A DNA stretch of 64,000 nt. It comes from Solobacterium moorei. GTDB taxonomy: Bacteria; Bacillota_I; Bacilli_A; Erysipelotrichales; Erysipelotrichaceae. Position numbers and translations under genes: made by a program. This document shows, piece by piece, positions 1-9,230 of the stretch. The first letter of the stretch is position 1; the number at the start of each line of letters is the position of its first letter. Location of the stretch: positions 1,798,001 through 1,862,000 of the forward strand of contig NZ_AP028934.1 of the NCBI RefSeq assembly GCF_036323475.1, written 5' to 3'. The notes under the pieces are model-generated. The model had not been told where the DNA came from, searched no databases, and worked only from the letters and a program-made list of their open reading frames with translations.

Positions 1-2
1 CT

Positions 3-371
3 GAGATGCAGGTTACTCCTTCGATGATTTCAAACTATGCAAAACAAAAGCTCTTTGACCGCGTAAATAAGAAAACTTATACACGTGATCAAATCTCCAT
101 CTTATTATTTATTGTTTGTGCAAAGACTGTATTATCAATTGAAAACATTCGTTTAGCACTGCATGAATTCCAACAAGGAAATGATACAACTGAGGAACTA
201 CATCAATATTGCAGTAAATCCCTTATGAATACGCTATCCTCTTTCTATCATCATGAACAAAGTGAAACACCTTCCGTTCATGATGACAAGCATCCAATGC
301 TAAATAACATCATTACTGCTGTTGCACATAAGATGTATCTCGAAAGATACTTCGCATCGCTAAAGAATTGA
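3..371 (+). CDS. DUF1836 domain protein, 5' end cut by window
   Basis: This frame is open to the left edge, so the visible 122 codons are the C-terminal part of a longer gene and the first ATG at 6 is probably internal. The segment TPSMISNYAKQKLF followed by a Tyr-Thr-Arg-Asp-Gln stretch resembles the MerR-like helix-turn-helix of DUF1836 proteins, which are small cytoplasmic proteins of unknown role in Bacillota. The C-terminal half is polar and His-rich with no recognisable motif. Family assignment comes from memory of the domain pattern. A DNA-binding role is inference. Confidence 0.6.
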   Translation, partial: EMQVTPSMISNYAKQKLFDRVNKKTYTRDQISILLFIVCAKTVLSIENIRLALHEFQQGNDTTEELHQYCSKSLMNTLSSFYHHEQSETPSVHDDKHPMLNNIITAVAHKMYLERYFASLKN

Positions 372-391
372 TGATTTACTATATTTAAAAC

Positions 392-1978
392 TCATTTTGC
401 CTGTATGATGCCATTTTCAAAATCAATGATATGATCAAAACAATTTATTATATTATTGTCTACATGATGAGCTATAAATATAACTGTTTGGTTTAGGGAT
501 GTTAAGTATTTTATCATCTCTAAATTCTTTGCTTTATCTAATGCATTTGTAGATTCATCAAATAAAATGATTTTATGACCATGGATAATCTCTCTGGCAA
601 TTGCTATCCTTTGATTTTGACCGCCAGATAAATTATTTCCGTTTTTTTCAATCATCTGGTCATCGTCAATTATAAATTCGTTAACCTGGCTATTTTCAAT
701 TGCTTTCTTATATTGTATCTCAGAGTGTCCATTATCAAATAATGTAATATTATCTTTTAGACTAGCATTAAATATATGTGTTTTTTGAGTTACATATCCA
801 ATTAACTTATGTATAGTATACGCATTTAAATTTTTATAGTTATGGTCACCTAAATAAATCTCTCCTGAATAATTTTCTATGCTTTTAGTCAATAGATTAA
901 ATAATGTTGTCTTTCCCGTCCCTGATGGACCGGTTATGATATATTTTTTACCAAACTTAAATTCTAGATTAATATTGTTTAATACCTTTTTTTCTCCATA
1001 TGAAAAACTAAGGTTTTTTATTTTGATATCATAATTTTCTATTTCTTTTAAGCTTTCATCAATTTTCTCAAATAGAACACAATTATCTTTTACTAATCTG
1101 TTTATCCCTTTAACTTTTACTATATTCTTTATGAATTTTGATAAATGAGAAAATAACATTCCCGACAAATTTCCCACTGATAATATGACACCTGGTATAA
1201 CAATCTTAAAATATATTAATACTATTGCAAAAAGCATTAGCAAGTCTTGTCCTATTAAGCTCCCAAAACTTGGGATAGTCTCAATTAGACTTGTAGTATT
1301 GTTTATCTTATTTTTCTTCTGTTCAAATATCAGATTTTCTTTATCTAACAACCCAGTTAGAATCCCTTTTTTGTTATATAAATTCCATACAGAATATCCT
1401 TCTAAAAAGTCGGTTAAGTTCCTTAAATAATTTTCTGAGTTTTGCGATCTTAACCTTTCGTTTTCTTCTGATTTTTTCTTTAATAATCTCGGTAATACAA
1501 GGTTTAAGGAAAAAATTACTAAACTTGCTATTGCAATTCCCCAATGCAATATAATTAATCCAACAAAAGCTGAAATAACATATAAAATTGCATCAATTAA
1601 ATTAAAAATTAATTCTATTGCGTTTTCAATTTGATTTCCATCGTTATTTAGCTTTGAAATATATTCGCTTTCTTTTATCTTAGATTCTGAGTTTCTTATT
1701 ATCTGTGTAATATATTCTCGATATTTTAAAGTGCCTAGCATCTTTGCTTTGTTTTTTTTGATTAAATAAATATAGTTAAAAGAATATGCAACTATATATA
1801 ATCCTAAATTTAATAAAATCATATACATTGCTTCTATATACTTTCCCTCTATTATTCTTTGTACAAATAACGTTAACGATAAAGATGCCGCAACAGAAAA
1901 TATTGCAGCGATCATATTTAGAATAATACAGTATATAACATTCTTTTTTTCAGATTTAAATATGTCAATTAGTTCCAT
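392..1978 (-). CDS. ABC exporter half-transporter (permease fused to ATPase)
   Basis: This is a type I ABC half-transporter of 528 residues. The N-terminal 290 residues hold about six membrane segments. The ATPase follows, with Walker A GPSGTGKTT near residue 350, signature LSGGQ near 450, Walker B IILFDEST near 473 and a switch His in IAHH. Such proteins homodimerise and export peptides, lipids or drugs; the substrate is not visible. I place the start at 1978 because a GAGGCGG ribosome site lies six bases upstream; an in-frame ATG at 2008 lacks one. The gene is conspicuously AT-rich compared with the pyr genes, and no peptide precursor or peptidase domain is visible, so recent acquisition is possible but unproven. 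Confidence 0.85.
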   Translation of the reverse strand: MELIDIFKSEKKNVIYCIILNMIAAIFSVAASLSLTLFVQRIIEGKYIEAMYMILLNLGLYIVAYSFNYIYLIKKNKAKMLGTLKYREYITQIIRNSESKIKESEYISKLNNDGNQIENAIELIFNLIDAILYVISAFVGLIILHWGIAIASLVIFSLNLVLPRLLKKKSEENERLRSQNSENYLRNLTDFLEGYSVWNLYNKKGILTGLLDKENLIFEQKKNKINNTTSLIETIPSFGSLIGQDLLMLFAIVLIYFKIVIPGVILSVGNLSGMLFSHLSKFIKNIVKVKGINRLVKDNCVLFEKIDESLKEIENYDIKIKNLSFSYGEKKVLNNINLEFKFGKKYIITGPSGTGKTTLFNLLTKSIENYSGEIYLGDHNYKNLNAYTIHKLIGYVTQKTHIFNASLKDNITLFDNGHSEIQYKKAIENSQVNEFIIDDDQMIEKNGNNLSGGQNQRIAIAREIIHGHKIILFDESTNALDKAKNLEMIKYLTSLNQTVIFIAHHVDNNIINCFDHIIDFENGIIQAK

Positions 1979-2163
1979 AAACTGCCGCCTCTTTAATTTT
2001 ATATCCAATGGCTAGTTACTCAATTATGTCTACTTAAAGTTAAACTAATATTGCTTTTTTTAATCCCCCATATCTTTTATTAACTGCAATACATAAGATA
2101 TTGTTATCTTTTTATCTCCCCATTAATTACTACACCACTTCAACAACATGCATGCAGATATTT

Positions 2164-3072
2164 TTATTTCTCTAATTTTTTACCACAATTTGTACAGAAG
2201 ATTGCATCTTCTTCCAAGACTTCTGCACCACATTCCTTGCATACTTTATGCGTAGGTTCTTTTACTTCTGCCGTATCATTCTCAATTGCAGTTGAGATCA
2301 CTTGTGTATATCCTTCTGTTTCTACAGGATCTACCTTCGGTGTTTCTTCAACTGTCTCAGTTGGACTTGATTCTGGTTCAGATTGTTCTTCTGTCTCAGT
2401 TGTGGCTGATTCTTCTTCAACCTTTTCTTCTGCTTCTAAAGGAGCCGTTTCTTCTGTCTTTACTTCTTCAACTGTAGATATTTCCTTTTCTACCTCAACT
2501 TCTTCACTATAGTCTTTCGCAAAGAGTGCCTTACGACGTACAAAGTAGATAATATTTAGACTAACATAGATAATACCTGCAATTAGCCATACAACCACAA
2601 ATACAAGTAATGGAATATAGGACACAAAACTTGCTGGTACTTTAATACCAAAGTTTACTAGGTATCCCATCACAACAGTAGATACAGTACTTGGTGGTAG
2701 GTACATTAATGCTCCAACCATCACACCACCACAGATGACATACATTACAACTAAGTAAAGATTCCATAATACTGTGGAAAGACCTTCCCACTTAATTAGT
2801 CCTCTTTCAATTTCAAATACCCAATAAACCAAGATAATCAATGCCAGTAAAATGGAAAGAATTGGCCAAAAAGCAGAACCTAAATGATTTGCAGCGTAGC
2901 CATAGATATTTAGAACAGGTGCTAATAAATGCGGTAACATATCTGATCCAAATAATTCCATTAAAATACTAACGAATACATAAATATAAAACAGAATCTG
3001 TATTGGTAAACTTATAAACTTTAGAAAATTTAACCACTTTAGTGGTGTTTTTTTACGTGAAGTATATTTCAT
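2164..3072 (-). CDS. Membrane protein with C-terminal zinc ribbon
   Basis: This 302-residue protein has four or five hydrophobic segments in its first 185 residues. A long Glu/Thr/Val-rich low-complexity linker (about 190-270) follows, then a short zinc ribbon at the C terminus with two Cys-x2-Cys knuckles (CKEC and CTNC). Zinc-ribbon membrane proteins of this type are common in Bacillota and mostly uncharacterised. No enzymatic motif is seen. A TATAAT box at 3093-3098 lies just upstream of the start, and the IS3 element ends only 55 bases upstream, so its promoter was nearly disrupted. Function is unknown. Confidence 0.7.
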   Translation of the reverse strand: MKYTSRKKTPLKWLNFLKFISLPIQILFYIYVFVSILMELFGSDMLPHLLAPVLNIYGYAANHLGSAFWPILSILLALIILVYWVFEIERGLIKWEGLSTVLWNLYLVVMYVICGGVMVGALMYLPPSTVSTVVMGYLVNFGIKVPASFVSYIPLLVFVVVWLIAGIIYVSLNIIYFVRRKALFAKDYSEEVEVEKEISTVEEVKTEETAPLEAEEKVEEESATTETEEQSEPESSPTETVEETPKVDPVETEGYTQVISTAIENDTAEVKEPTHKVCKECGAEVLEEDAIFCTNCGKKLEK

Positions 3073-3183
3073 ATATATTCCCCTTTTTATCTATTATACG
3101 TCAATCCAGAAAAAAAGAGAGTAGCATTGTACCGACCCCCAAAAGTTAGACCAAGAATCTAACGAATGGAGGTCGGTATTTTT

Positions 3184-3762
3184 ATGACAAAACACAGTTT
3201 TGAATTCAAGAAAAAAATAGTTTTAGAATATTTGAATGGTAAAGGAGGAATTCTATATCTTTCTAAAAAATATGGATTAGGCTCTAAATCCCAGCTACAC
3301 AAATGGGTGAAAAACTATAAAGCATTTGGAAATGATGGTTTATTGCGCTCACGAGAAAATGAAGTTTATTCTTTCGAAATGAAACTTTCTATTGTAGAGT
3401 TGTATTTAACAAGTGAAATCACATATCAAGAGTTAGCTATACAGAATGGCATTAAGAACCCAGCTACGATTGGCAACTGGGTTAATCGCTTTCGTATAGC
3501 AGGTCCTGATGCGTTAAAATCACGCCGAAAGGGTCGAGGGAAAGCTATGGATAAGACAGATAGAAAGACTCAAAACAAACTCATGGAAGAAGCTTCTGTT
3601 AATACAAGTGTAGAACATATAAAGAAATTAGAAGATGAACTTCTTCGGTTAAGAATAGAGAATGCATTTTTAAAAGAACTGAGGAGGCTGCGTTTAGAGG
3701 ACGAGGAAAAAATGAGAGAATGGCACTCGTCATCAACAGTCTCCGACAAAAGTTCAAACTAA
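3184..3762 (+). CDS. IS3-family transposase OrfA
   Basis: This 192-residue protein has two tandem helix-turn-helix units (about residues 5-55 and 60-115) and a C-terminal leucine-rich coiled coil from about 145, the normal architecture of IS150-group OrfA, which binds the inverted repeats. The start at 3184 has GGAGG 11 bases upstream; an ATG at 3166 overlaps that site. The frame overlaps OrfB by 43 bases, and OrfB is in the -1 frame. A run of six A residues at 3707-3712 is the likely slippage site for making the OrfAB fusion transposase, as known for the family. Confidence 0.88.
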   Translation: MTKHSFEFKKKIVLEYLNGKGGILYLSKKYGLGSKSQLHKWVKNYKAFGNDGLLRSRENEVYSFEMKLSIVELYLTSEITYQELAIQNGIKNPATIGNWVNRFRIAGPDALKSRRKGRGKAMDKTDRKTQNKLMEEASVNTSVEHIKKLEDELLRLRIENAFLKELRRLRLEDEEKMREWHSSSTVSDKSSN

Positions 3763-4604
3763 AAGACCTTCTCTCTTATACCGGAATGCCAAAAGCGACA
3801 TATATGTATTGGCAAAAGAGATTTGATAGAGAAAATCCTGATAAAAAGCTTGAAGAAAACATACAAGAAATTCGTATAAATAATAAGGATTATGGCTACC
3901 GTAGAATCGTTGGAGAACTTCGCAACAATGGATATACCATTAATAAAAAGAAAGTACAGAGAATCATACAAAAGCTTCACTTACAGGTAACGTCTTATAC
4001 TCGCAAAAGCAGAAAATACAGTTCTTATAGAGGAACAGTTGGAAGAGTTGCGCCTAATAGAATTCACAGACGCTTCAAGACACATATACCGCATCAGAAA
4101 ATAACAACTGATACAACTGAATTCAAGTATTATGAAGTCGATAAAAAGGGTCATATGACAATACATAAGCTTTATCTAGATCCATTTATGGATATGTGTA
4201 GTGGTGAGATACTTAGTTACGAAATTGGTAAGAGACCTTCTGCAGAAAACGTGATGAATGCCTTGGAGAAAGCTATTACAATCACTACAGACTGCCCATA
4301 TAGAAGAACATTTCATTCTGATCAAGGATGGGCATATCAGATGAACGCTTATACACGTAGATTAAAAGAAGAAAGAATCTTCCAGAGTATGTCTCGAAAA
4401 GGAAACTGCCTTGATAACTCAGTTATGGAAAATTTCTTTGGACTGATTAAACAAGAAATATACTATGGAGTCATGTACTATAGTTTCGATGAACTGAAGT
4501 TAAAAATAGAAAGATTTATAAATTATTACAATGAGCAACGAATAAAAGAAAAGTTAGGATGGATGAGTCCTGTTCAATACAGACAACATCTTCTAACTTC
4601 ATAA
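3720..4604 (+). CDS. IS3-family transposase OrfB (DDE integrase core)
   Basis: This 294-residue frame contains the retroviral-type integrase core. The DDE triad is visible as TTDTTEF, HSDQGWAY and NSVMENFFGLIKQE, with the last acidic residue in its usual spacing. An N-terminal HTH_21-like region precedes it. It should be translated mainly as a fusion to OrfA through a -1 frameshift; the ATG at 3720 is simply the first in frame. Both frames look intact, so the element may still be active. A strong hairpin follows the stop codon at once. Confidence 0.9.
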   Translation: MALVINSLRQKFKLKDLLSYTGMPKATYMYWQKRFDRENPDKKLEENIQEIRINNKDYGYRRIVGELRNNGYTINKKKVQRIIQKLHLQVTSYTRKSRKYSSYRGTVGRVAPNRIHRRFKTHIPHQKITTDTTEFKYYEVDKKGHMTIHKLYLDPFMDMCSGEILSYEIGKRPSAENVMNALEKAITITTDCPYRRTFHSDQGWAYQMNAYTRRLKEERIFQSMSRKGNCLDNSVMENFFGLIKQEIYYGVMYYSFDELKLKIERFINYYNEQRIKEKLGWMSPVQYRQHLLTS

Positions 4605-4629
4605 AAAAAGAGATGACCAAAGTCATCTC
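4603..4629 (-). terminator. Intrinsic terminator inside IS3 end, facing incoming pyr transcription
   Basis: The stem GAGATGAC/GTCATCTC (4610-4617 and 4622-4629) has a 4-base loop. On the minus strand it is followed by seven U residues, so it terminates transcription entering the element from the pyr side. On the plus strand no U tract follows. Confidence 0.8.
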
Positions 4630-4705
4630 GTAAAAAGTCTAACTTTTAGGGGTCACCTCACATTCGCTCTCTTCCTGTGTGAACTATCTTTGTTTTTTGA
4701 AACAA

Positions 4706-5131
4706 TTATTTATTCTGTTTGCTTTCTACATCGCAATACTTGCAGAGATATTTACCACTTGTTTTATCTGCTAAATAGAATACATGTGGTATCTCACGTT
4801 CTACGGATGTAATACATCTTGGGTTTTGACACTTGATTACATTTACAAGTTCTTTTGGTAGTTGTAGATGGTCTTTACTAGACAGTACACCATCCACAAC
4901 TTTATTGATTGTGATATTTGGATCAATAAAGCCAAGAATATCTAAGTCCAGATCAATCATGGAATCAATTTTAATAATATCCTTCTTGCCATATTTTTTA
5001 GATACTACGTTTTGAATAATCGCAACGGAACAATCCAACTTTTCTAATTGTAATAAGCTGTAGATTTCCATGGATTTACCAGCCTTGATATGATCTAGTA
5101 CAATTCCTGTTTTTACACCATCGATATTCAT
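4706..5131 (-). CDS. pyrI: Aspartate carbamoyltransferase regulatory subunit
   Basis: PyrI is the allosteric chain of the dodecameric aspartate transcarbamoylase; it binds CTP/ATP in the N-terminal domain and uses a structural zinc to dock on PyrB. At 141 residues it is slightly shorter than the E. coli chain (about 153). The four zinc ligands are present as CQNPRC and CKYC in the C-terminal third. The start shares one base with the pyrB stop (TAATG), implying translational coupling. It is the last gene of the pyr operon. The IS3 element lies only 45 bases downstream of its stop codon. Confidence 0.95.
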   Translation of the reverse strand: MNIDGVKTGIVLDHIKAGKSMEIYSLLQLEKLDCSVAIIQNVVSKKYGKKDIIKIDSMIDLDLDILGFIDPNITINKVVDGVLSSKDHLQLPKELVNVIKCQNPRCITSVEREIPHVFYLADKTSGKYLCKYCDVESKQNK

Positions 5132-6060
5132 TATTTGACCTCCTTGACGATATTGAGAAGATTTAGAATCAGAGCCATACGGATATATTTGCCACAGAGT
5201 GCTTGTCTAAAGTAGGCAGCACGTGGGTCATCATCAACTTCGACAGAGATCTCGTTAACTCTTGGGAGCGGGTGTAAGATAGCCATATCTTTCTTTGCAC
5301 TTGCAAGTTTGTCCATATTCAAGATATAGGTATCCTTTAAGCGAATGTAATCTTCTTCATTAAAGAATCGCTCACGCTGTACTCTTGTCATATATAAGAT
5401 ATCTAACTCAGGCATAACAGCTTCCATAGTTTCTACCTGCTTATATTCAGCCCCTGCCTTTTCAAGCATGTCAATAATATATTGCGGCACTCGTAATTCT
5501 GGTGGTGCAATCAGTACAAACTTTACATTCTCATACCGTAACATCGCTTCGATTAAGGAGTGAACTGTTCTACCAAACTTTAAGTCACCACATAAGCCTA
5601 CTGTAAGATTGTTAAGTCTTCCCTTTTCTCTTGTGATGGTAAGAAGGTCTGTTAGTGTTTGAGTTGGATGATGATGTCCACCATCACCACCATTGATGAT
5701 AGGTACTGTTGTTCGTCTTGAGGCTACGATAGGTGCGCCTTCCTTTGGATGTCTCATGGCGATGATATCCGCATAACAACCTACCGTTTGAATCGTATCA
5801 CTCACACTTTCTCCCTTCGAAGCAGAGCTAGAGGAGGCTTCAGAGAATCCTAATACAGAACCTCCAAGCTCTAACATCGCTGCTTCAAAGCTAAGTCTTG
5901 TACGTGTGCTTGGTTCAAAGAATAGCGTTGCCAGTTTCTTTCCCTTACAAATATCGATGTATTTGTCAGGGTTGGTCATGATATCCCCTGCAACTCCAAT
6001 CATTTTATCGATTTCTTCTACCGAAAAATCTGTGATGCTGATTAAATTTCTAATTTCCAT
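5131..6060 (-). CDS. pyrB: Aspartate carbamoyltransferase catalytic subunit
   Basis: PyrB condenses carbamoyl phosphate with aspartate to carbamoyl aspartate, the committed step of pyrimidine synthesis. The carbamoyl phosphate loop [13 protein letters not shown] is near residue 50, and the HPLPRVNEI segment near 262 closes the active site. The mobile 80s-loop region ([13 protein letters not shown]) is present. Length 309 is normal for the class that pairs with PyrI. It follows pyrD after about 100 bases. The PyrI partner directly downstream implies feedback control by nucleotides at the enzyme level. Confidence 0.97.
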   Translation of the reverse strand: MEIRNLISITDFSVEEIDKMIGVAGDIMTNPDKYIDICKGKKLATLFFEPSTRTRLSFEAAMLELGGSVLGFSEASSSSASKGESVSDTIQTVGCYADIIAMRHPKEGAPIVASRRTTVPIINGGDGGHHHPTQTLTDLLTITREKGRLNNLTVGLCGDLKFGRTVHSLIEAMLRYENVKFVLIAPPELRVPQYIIDMLEKAGAEYKQVETMEAVMPELDILYMTRVQRERFFNEEDYIRLKDTYILNMDKLASAKKDMAILHPLPRVNEISVEVDDDPRAAYFRQALCGKYIRMALILNLLNIVKEVK

Positions 6061-6162
6061 TATGATTTCCTTTCATCAATGATTCATCACTACTGTTGAT
6101 TCTTGAAACTTCAATAAAACGTCTTTTCCCAATTTTGATTTATCTGTGAACGATTCTCCTTC

Positions 6163-7083
6163 CTAGTCTTTATGTGCAGTCCCTATGATTTCATCAAGTG
6201 AAGTAATTCCTAGTTTTTTCATAACTATAGGTAGCTCTTCTATGATTTCTTTACATGCCATAGGATTGATTAGATTTGCGGCTCCAATCTGTACGGCAGT
6301 AGCCCCTGCCATCATCATCTCAATGACATCTTCTGCACTTGAGATACCACCAATGCCAATGATGGGAAGATTTGTTGCCTCATATACTTCATATACCATT
6401 CTTAACGCAACTGGAAAAATTGCAGGCCCTGAGAAGCCACCTTTTTTATTGGCAATGACTGGTTTTCTACGATTGATATCAATGCGCATTCCCATCAGTG
6501 TATTGATGAGTGAAATACCATCTGCTCCACCTTCTTGTGCTGCACGTGCAATTTCTTTGATATCTGTTACGTTTGGACTAAGCTTCATATAGATAGGTTT
6601 TATTGTGACTTCTTTGATTTTCTTTGTTAGTTCTCTAACATTATCCGCATTTGTACCAAATGCCAGTCCTCCATGGTCTACATTTGGACAACTGATATTG
6701 ACCTCGATAATACCAACGTTATCAACCTTATCCATTTCTTTTGCCAGTGTTACATATTCCTCTACTGAAAAACCACTGATATTTGCAATAACTGGTTTTC
6801 GATAGATCATCTCTAAATCTTTGAGTTCTTTCTGAATTACATTTTCCATGCCTGGATTTTCAAGACCTACAGAGTTAATCAATCCAGAATAACATTCCGC
6901 GATTCTAGGTTGAGGGTTTCCCTTACGTCTTTGAACAGTAGTTCCCTTGATGGATATTGAGCCTAAGATATTGATGTCATAAAAGTCTACATATTCTTTG
7001 CCAAAGCCAAAGGTGCCACTAGCTGGAATCACTGGATTATCTAGAATTAACCCACTTAGATTCACTTTTGTATTTACTTCCAT
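6163..7083 (-). CDS. pyrD: Dihydroorotate dehydrogenase, class 1B catalytic subunit
   Basis: This 306-residue FMN-dependent TIM barrel oxidises dihydroorotate to orotate. The N-terminal NPVIPASGTFGFG, the catalytic-loop segment VNISCPNVDHGG with the class 1B Cys near residue 130, and the phosphate-binding IIGIGGISSAEDV are visible. The next upstream gene encodes the PyrK flavoprotein, which defines the NAD-linked class 1B enzyme. The two frames overlap by 10 bases, so their translation is probably coupled. The protein is cytoplasmic. Confidence 0.96.
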   Translation of the reverse strand: MEVNTKVNLSGLILDNPVIPASGTFGFGKEYVDFYDINILGSISIKGTTVQRRKGNPQPRIAECYSGLINSVGLENPGMENVIQKELKDLEMIYRKPVIANISGFSVEEYVTLAKEMDKVDNVGIIEVNISCPNVDHGGLAFGTNADNVRELTKKIKEVTIKPIYMKLSPNVTDIKEIARAAQEGGADGISLINTLMGMRIDINRRKPVIANKKGGFSGPAIFPVALRMVYEVYEATNLPIIGIGGISSAEDVIEMMMAGATAVQIGAANLINPMACKEIIEELPIVMKKLGITSLDEIIGTAHKD

Positions 7084-7799
7084 AACAACTCCTTATGTAA
7101 AAGAACTGGTCCTTCTTTACAGATACGCTTATTTCCTACAAGTGTTTCGCATGAACAACCCATACAGCCTCCAAAGCCACATGCCATGCGTGCTTCAAAG
7201 CTATATTGACCATCCTGCGCTTTACGATAAATCGCTTCTAACATACGTTCAGGTCCACAGGCACAAACATACTCTGCTTGATCAAACCCATTTGTCACAA
7301 AGCCCTTTTCTCCATAGGAACCATCTTCTGTATACACTGTGACTTCTAAACCGAGTTTTCTAAATTCTTCATCATAGAAAACTTGATTCTTCTCTCGAAA
7401 TCCAAGAATGATTCTTGGCTTCTTTCCCGTTTCAGCCAATTTTTTCGCTAAGCCATACATTGGAGGAACACCTACTCCACCACCAATCAATATCGATGAA
7501 TTAGGAATCCAAGTTAGGTTGTAGCCATTTCCCAAAGGCCAAAGAATGTCTAATGCAATTCCTGTTTCCATTTGGCTTAATGCCTTTGTGCCTTTTCCTA
7601 CTACCTTGTAGATAATGGTTAAACTTTCATCATTCCAATCTGCGATGGAGATTGGTCTTCGTAAATAGAAGCCCTCAATTTTGATATTGATAAACTGACC
7701 TGGTACTAAAGCTTTTAACTTCTCAGATTCTGGACCAGTTGGTTGTAATATCATCTTGTATGTATCCAGCGCTATTTTTGTATTCTCAATGATTCTCAC
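7074..7799 (-). CDS. pyrK: Dihydroorotate dehydrogenase electron transfer subunit
   Basis: PyrK carries FAD and a [2Fe-2S] cluster and moves electrons from PyrD to NAD. The FAD-binding RRPISIAD motif is near residue 50 and a glycine-rich NAD-binding ILIGGGVGVPP near 102. The cluster ligands are in CGFGGCMGC plus a later Cys (RICKEGP) near the C terminus. Length 241 is slightly shorter than the usual 250-260 but all motifs are present. It overlaps pyrD and follows pyrC after 20 bases. Confidence 0.95.
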   Translation of the reverse strand: MRIIENTKIALDTYKMILQPTGPESEKLKALVPGQFINIKIEGFYLRRPISIADWNDESLTIIYKVVGKGTKALSQMETGIALDILWPLGNGYNLTWIPNSSILIGGGVGVPPMYGLAKKLAETGKKPRIILGFREKNQVFYDEEFRKLGLEVTVYTEDGSYGEKGFVTNGFDQAEYVCACGPERMLEAIYRKAQDGQYSFEARMACGFGGCMGCSCETLVGNKRICKEGPVLLHKELLWK

Positions 7800-7819
7800 T
7801 CTTTTCCCTCCACAATGAT

Positions 7820-9067
7820 TTATCTTTCTTTCTCGTCTTGATAGACGAGTTTTCCATCTACGAATGTAGCGATGACTTTTCCTGTAAGATGCATACCCTC
7901 AAACGGCGTCGATCTTCCTTTGGTAAAGAATTCTTCTGGATTGACTTGCCAACTAACATCTGTATCAACAACACAGATATCTGCGATTTCTCCATTTTCG
8001 ATATATCCACCATCTAAACCAAATCGTTTTCTAGGATTGACACTCATCAGTTCAACGAGTCGTTCAAAGGAAATCACATTCTTCTTTACAAGTTCTGTAT
8101 AAGATACCGCAAAGGATGTTTCTAGTCCCACAACTCCAAAGGATGACTTATCAAAGCCTTTCGACTTTTCTTCTAAGCTATGTGGTGCATGGTCTGTCGC
8201 AATCATATCGATAGTGCCATCGACGATAGCTTCTAGGATTGCTTTTTGATCCTCTGGAGACTTGATTGGAGGATTCATTCTGAAGTTTCCTTCATGCTTG
8301 ATTGTATCGGCATTAAAGGCAATATAATGTGGTCCCGTTTCGCAAGTTACATCGATTCCTCTTGCCTTTCCTTTTCTTACCGCATCTAAAGTTTCCTTCG
8401 CGGAGACATGACAAATATGATATTTACAACCGGTTTTAGCGGATAGTTCGATATCTCTTGCGGCTTGTACGCTTTCACTTGCGGAAGTTGTACCAGTGTA
8501 TGGAATTGTATTGAGACTTTCATCTTCACAATGGGCAGAGATGATCTTGCCTAAGCTTGCGACTTTCACCATCGCATCTTCCATCGTAAAGTCTGCTTGT
8601 ACACCAACACCATCATCAGAGAAACCTGCTACATGGTCAGCCATCTCATCCATTTTGGATAACATACCACGACCTTTTTGATTTTCTGTGATAGCACCAA
8701 AAGGCACTACTTTGATTACTGCATCTTTTTCAATGATATCGAGCTGTTGTTTGAGACTTGCATAATCACAAGGAGGCGGATTTAAGTTAGGCATCGTAAA
8801 TACTGTTGTGAATCCTCCATGTGCAGCCGCCATTGAACCTGTGCCGATCGTTTCTTTATAAGAAAAACCGGGCTCACGGAAATGTACATGTACATCAACG
8901 AAACCCGGTAAAATATATTTATTGTTGAAATCAAAAACAACGTCGTCACTTTGAACAATGTCTGAAACATCAAATGGGACAAGAAGTCTATCACCAGAGA
9001 TAGCGATATCCATCTTCTCAAAACCCTTTCGCGTAAAGACTGTTGCGTTTCTTAAGATTGTTTTCAT
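7820..9067 (-). CDS. pyrC: Dihydroorotase
   Basis: This 415-residue amidohydrolase cyclises carbamoyl aspartate to dihydroorotate. The metal-binding VHVHFREPG is near residue 60 and the catalytic ATDHAPHS near 291, with His ligands in AHCEDE and CHVSA. It is a type I zinc-dependent enzyme by length and motifs. It is the first gene of the operon, with a -35/-10 pair 40-70 bases upstream and an AAGGGG ribosome site. carAB, pyrE, pyrF and pyrR are not in the window, so they must be elsewhere or replaced by salvage. Confidence 0.96.
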   Translation of the reverse strand: MKTILRNATVFTRKGFEKMDIAISGDRLLVPFDVSDIVQSDDVVFDFNNKYILPGFVDVHVHFREPGFSYKETIGTGSMAAAHGGFTTVFTMPNLNPPPCDYASLKQQLDIIEKDAVIKVVPFGAITENQKGRGMLSKMDEMADHVAGFSDDGVGVQADFTMEDAMVKVASLGKIISAHCEDESLNTIPYTGTTSASESVQAARDIELSAKTGCKYHICHVSAKETLDAVRKGKARGIDVTCETGPHYIAFNADTIKHEGNFRMNPPIKSPEDQKAILEAIVDGTIDMIATDHAPHSLEEKSKGFDKSSFGVVGLETSFAVSYTELVKKNVISFERLVELMSVNPRKRFGLDGGYIENGEIADICVVDTDVSWQVNPEEFFTKGRSTPFEGMHLTGKVIATFVDGKLVYQDEKER

Positions 9068-9106
9068 ATGAAACCCCTTCTAGAGCCAACTACTTAAATC
9101 TTCGAT

Positions 9107-9135
9107 ATTATAATTGAACTTTTTTACTTTTACAA
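9107..9135 (-). promoter_or_regulatory. Promoter of the pyr operon
   Basis: TTGTAA (9130-9135) and TATAAT (9107-9112) are separated by 17 bases on the minus strand. The predicted RNA leader before pyrC is only about 35 bases, too short for the long PyrR-type attenuator known in Bacillus. Confidence 0.75.
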
Positions 9136-9203
9136 TAGATTTTTGATTAATATTTGGAAAGACTGAGTAGATTGAGTAAGCGATTGCCTGAGCTCAAAAT
9201 ATA

Positions 9204-9230
9204 CAAAAAGAGAGCACTATTCACTCTCTT
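9204..9230 (-). terminator. Terminator after trmD
   Basis: The stem AAGAGAG/CTCTCTT (9208-9214 and 9224-9230) overlaps the trmD stop codon and is followed by a U tract on the minus strand. Confidence 0.8.

Larger units (their letters stand above)
3128..4660 (+). mobile_element. IS3-family insertion sequence (IS150-like), complete
   Basis: The element is 1533 bp with 24-bp imperfect terminal inverted repeats starting TG, sharing GACCCC(C/T)AAAAGTTAGAC. The trinucleotide cat directly flanks both ends (3125-3127 and 4661-4663), fitting the 3-bp target duplication usual for this family. It carries two overlapping transposase frames. It is inserted into the loop of a hairpin that was the terminator of the pyr operon. 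Confidence 0.92.

Noticed and set aside
2237-2512. Plus-strand Ser/Val-rich frames opposite the zinc-ribbon protein gene
   Set aside because: They are antisense shadows of a low-complexity Glu/Thr-rich coding segment.
9068-9203. PyrR-type attenuator upstream of pyrC
   Set aside because: The promoter lies 40-70 bases from the start codon and no terminator hairpin follows it.
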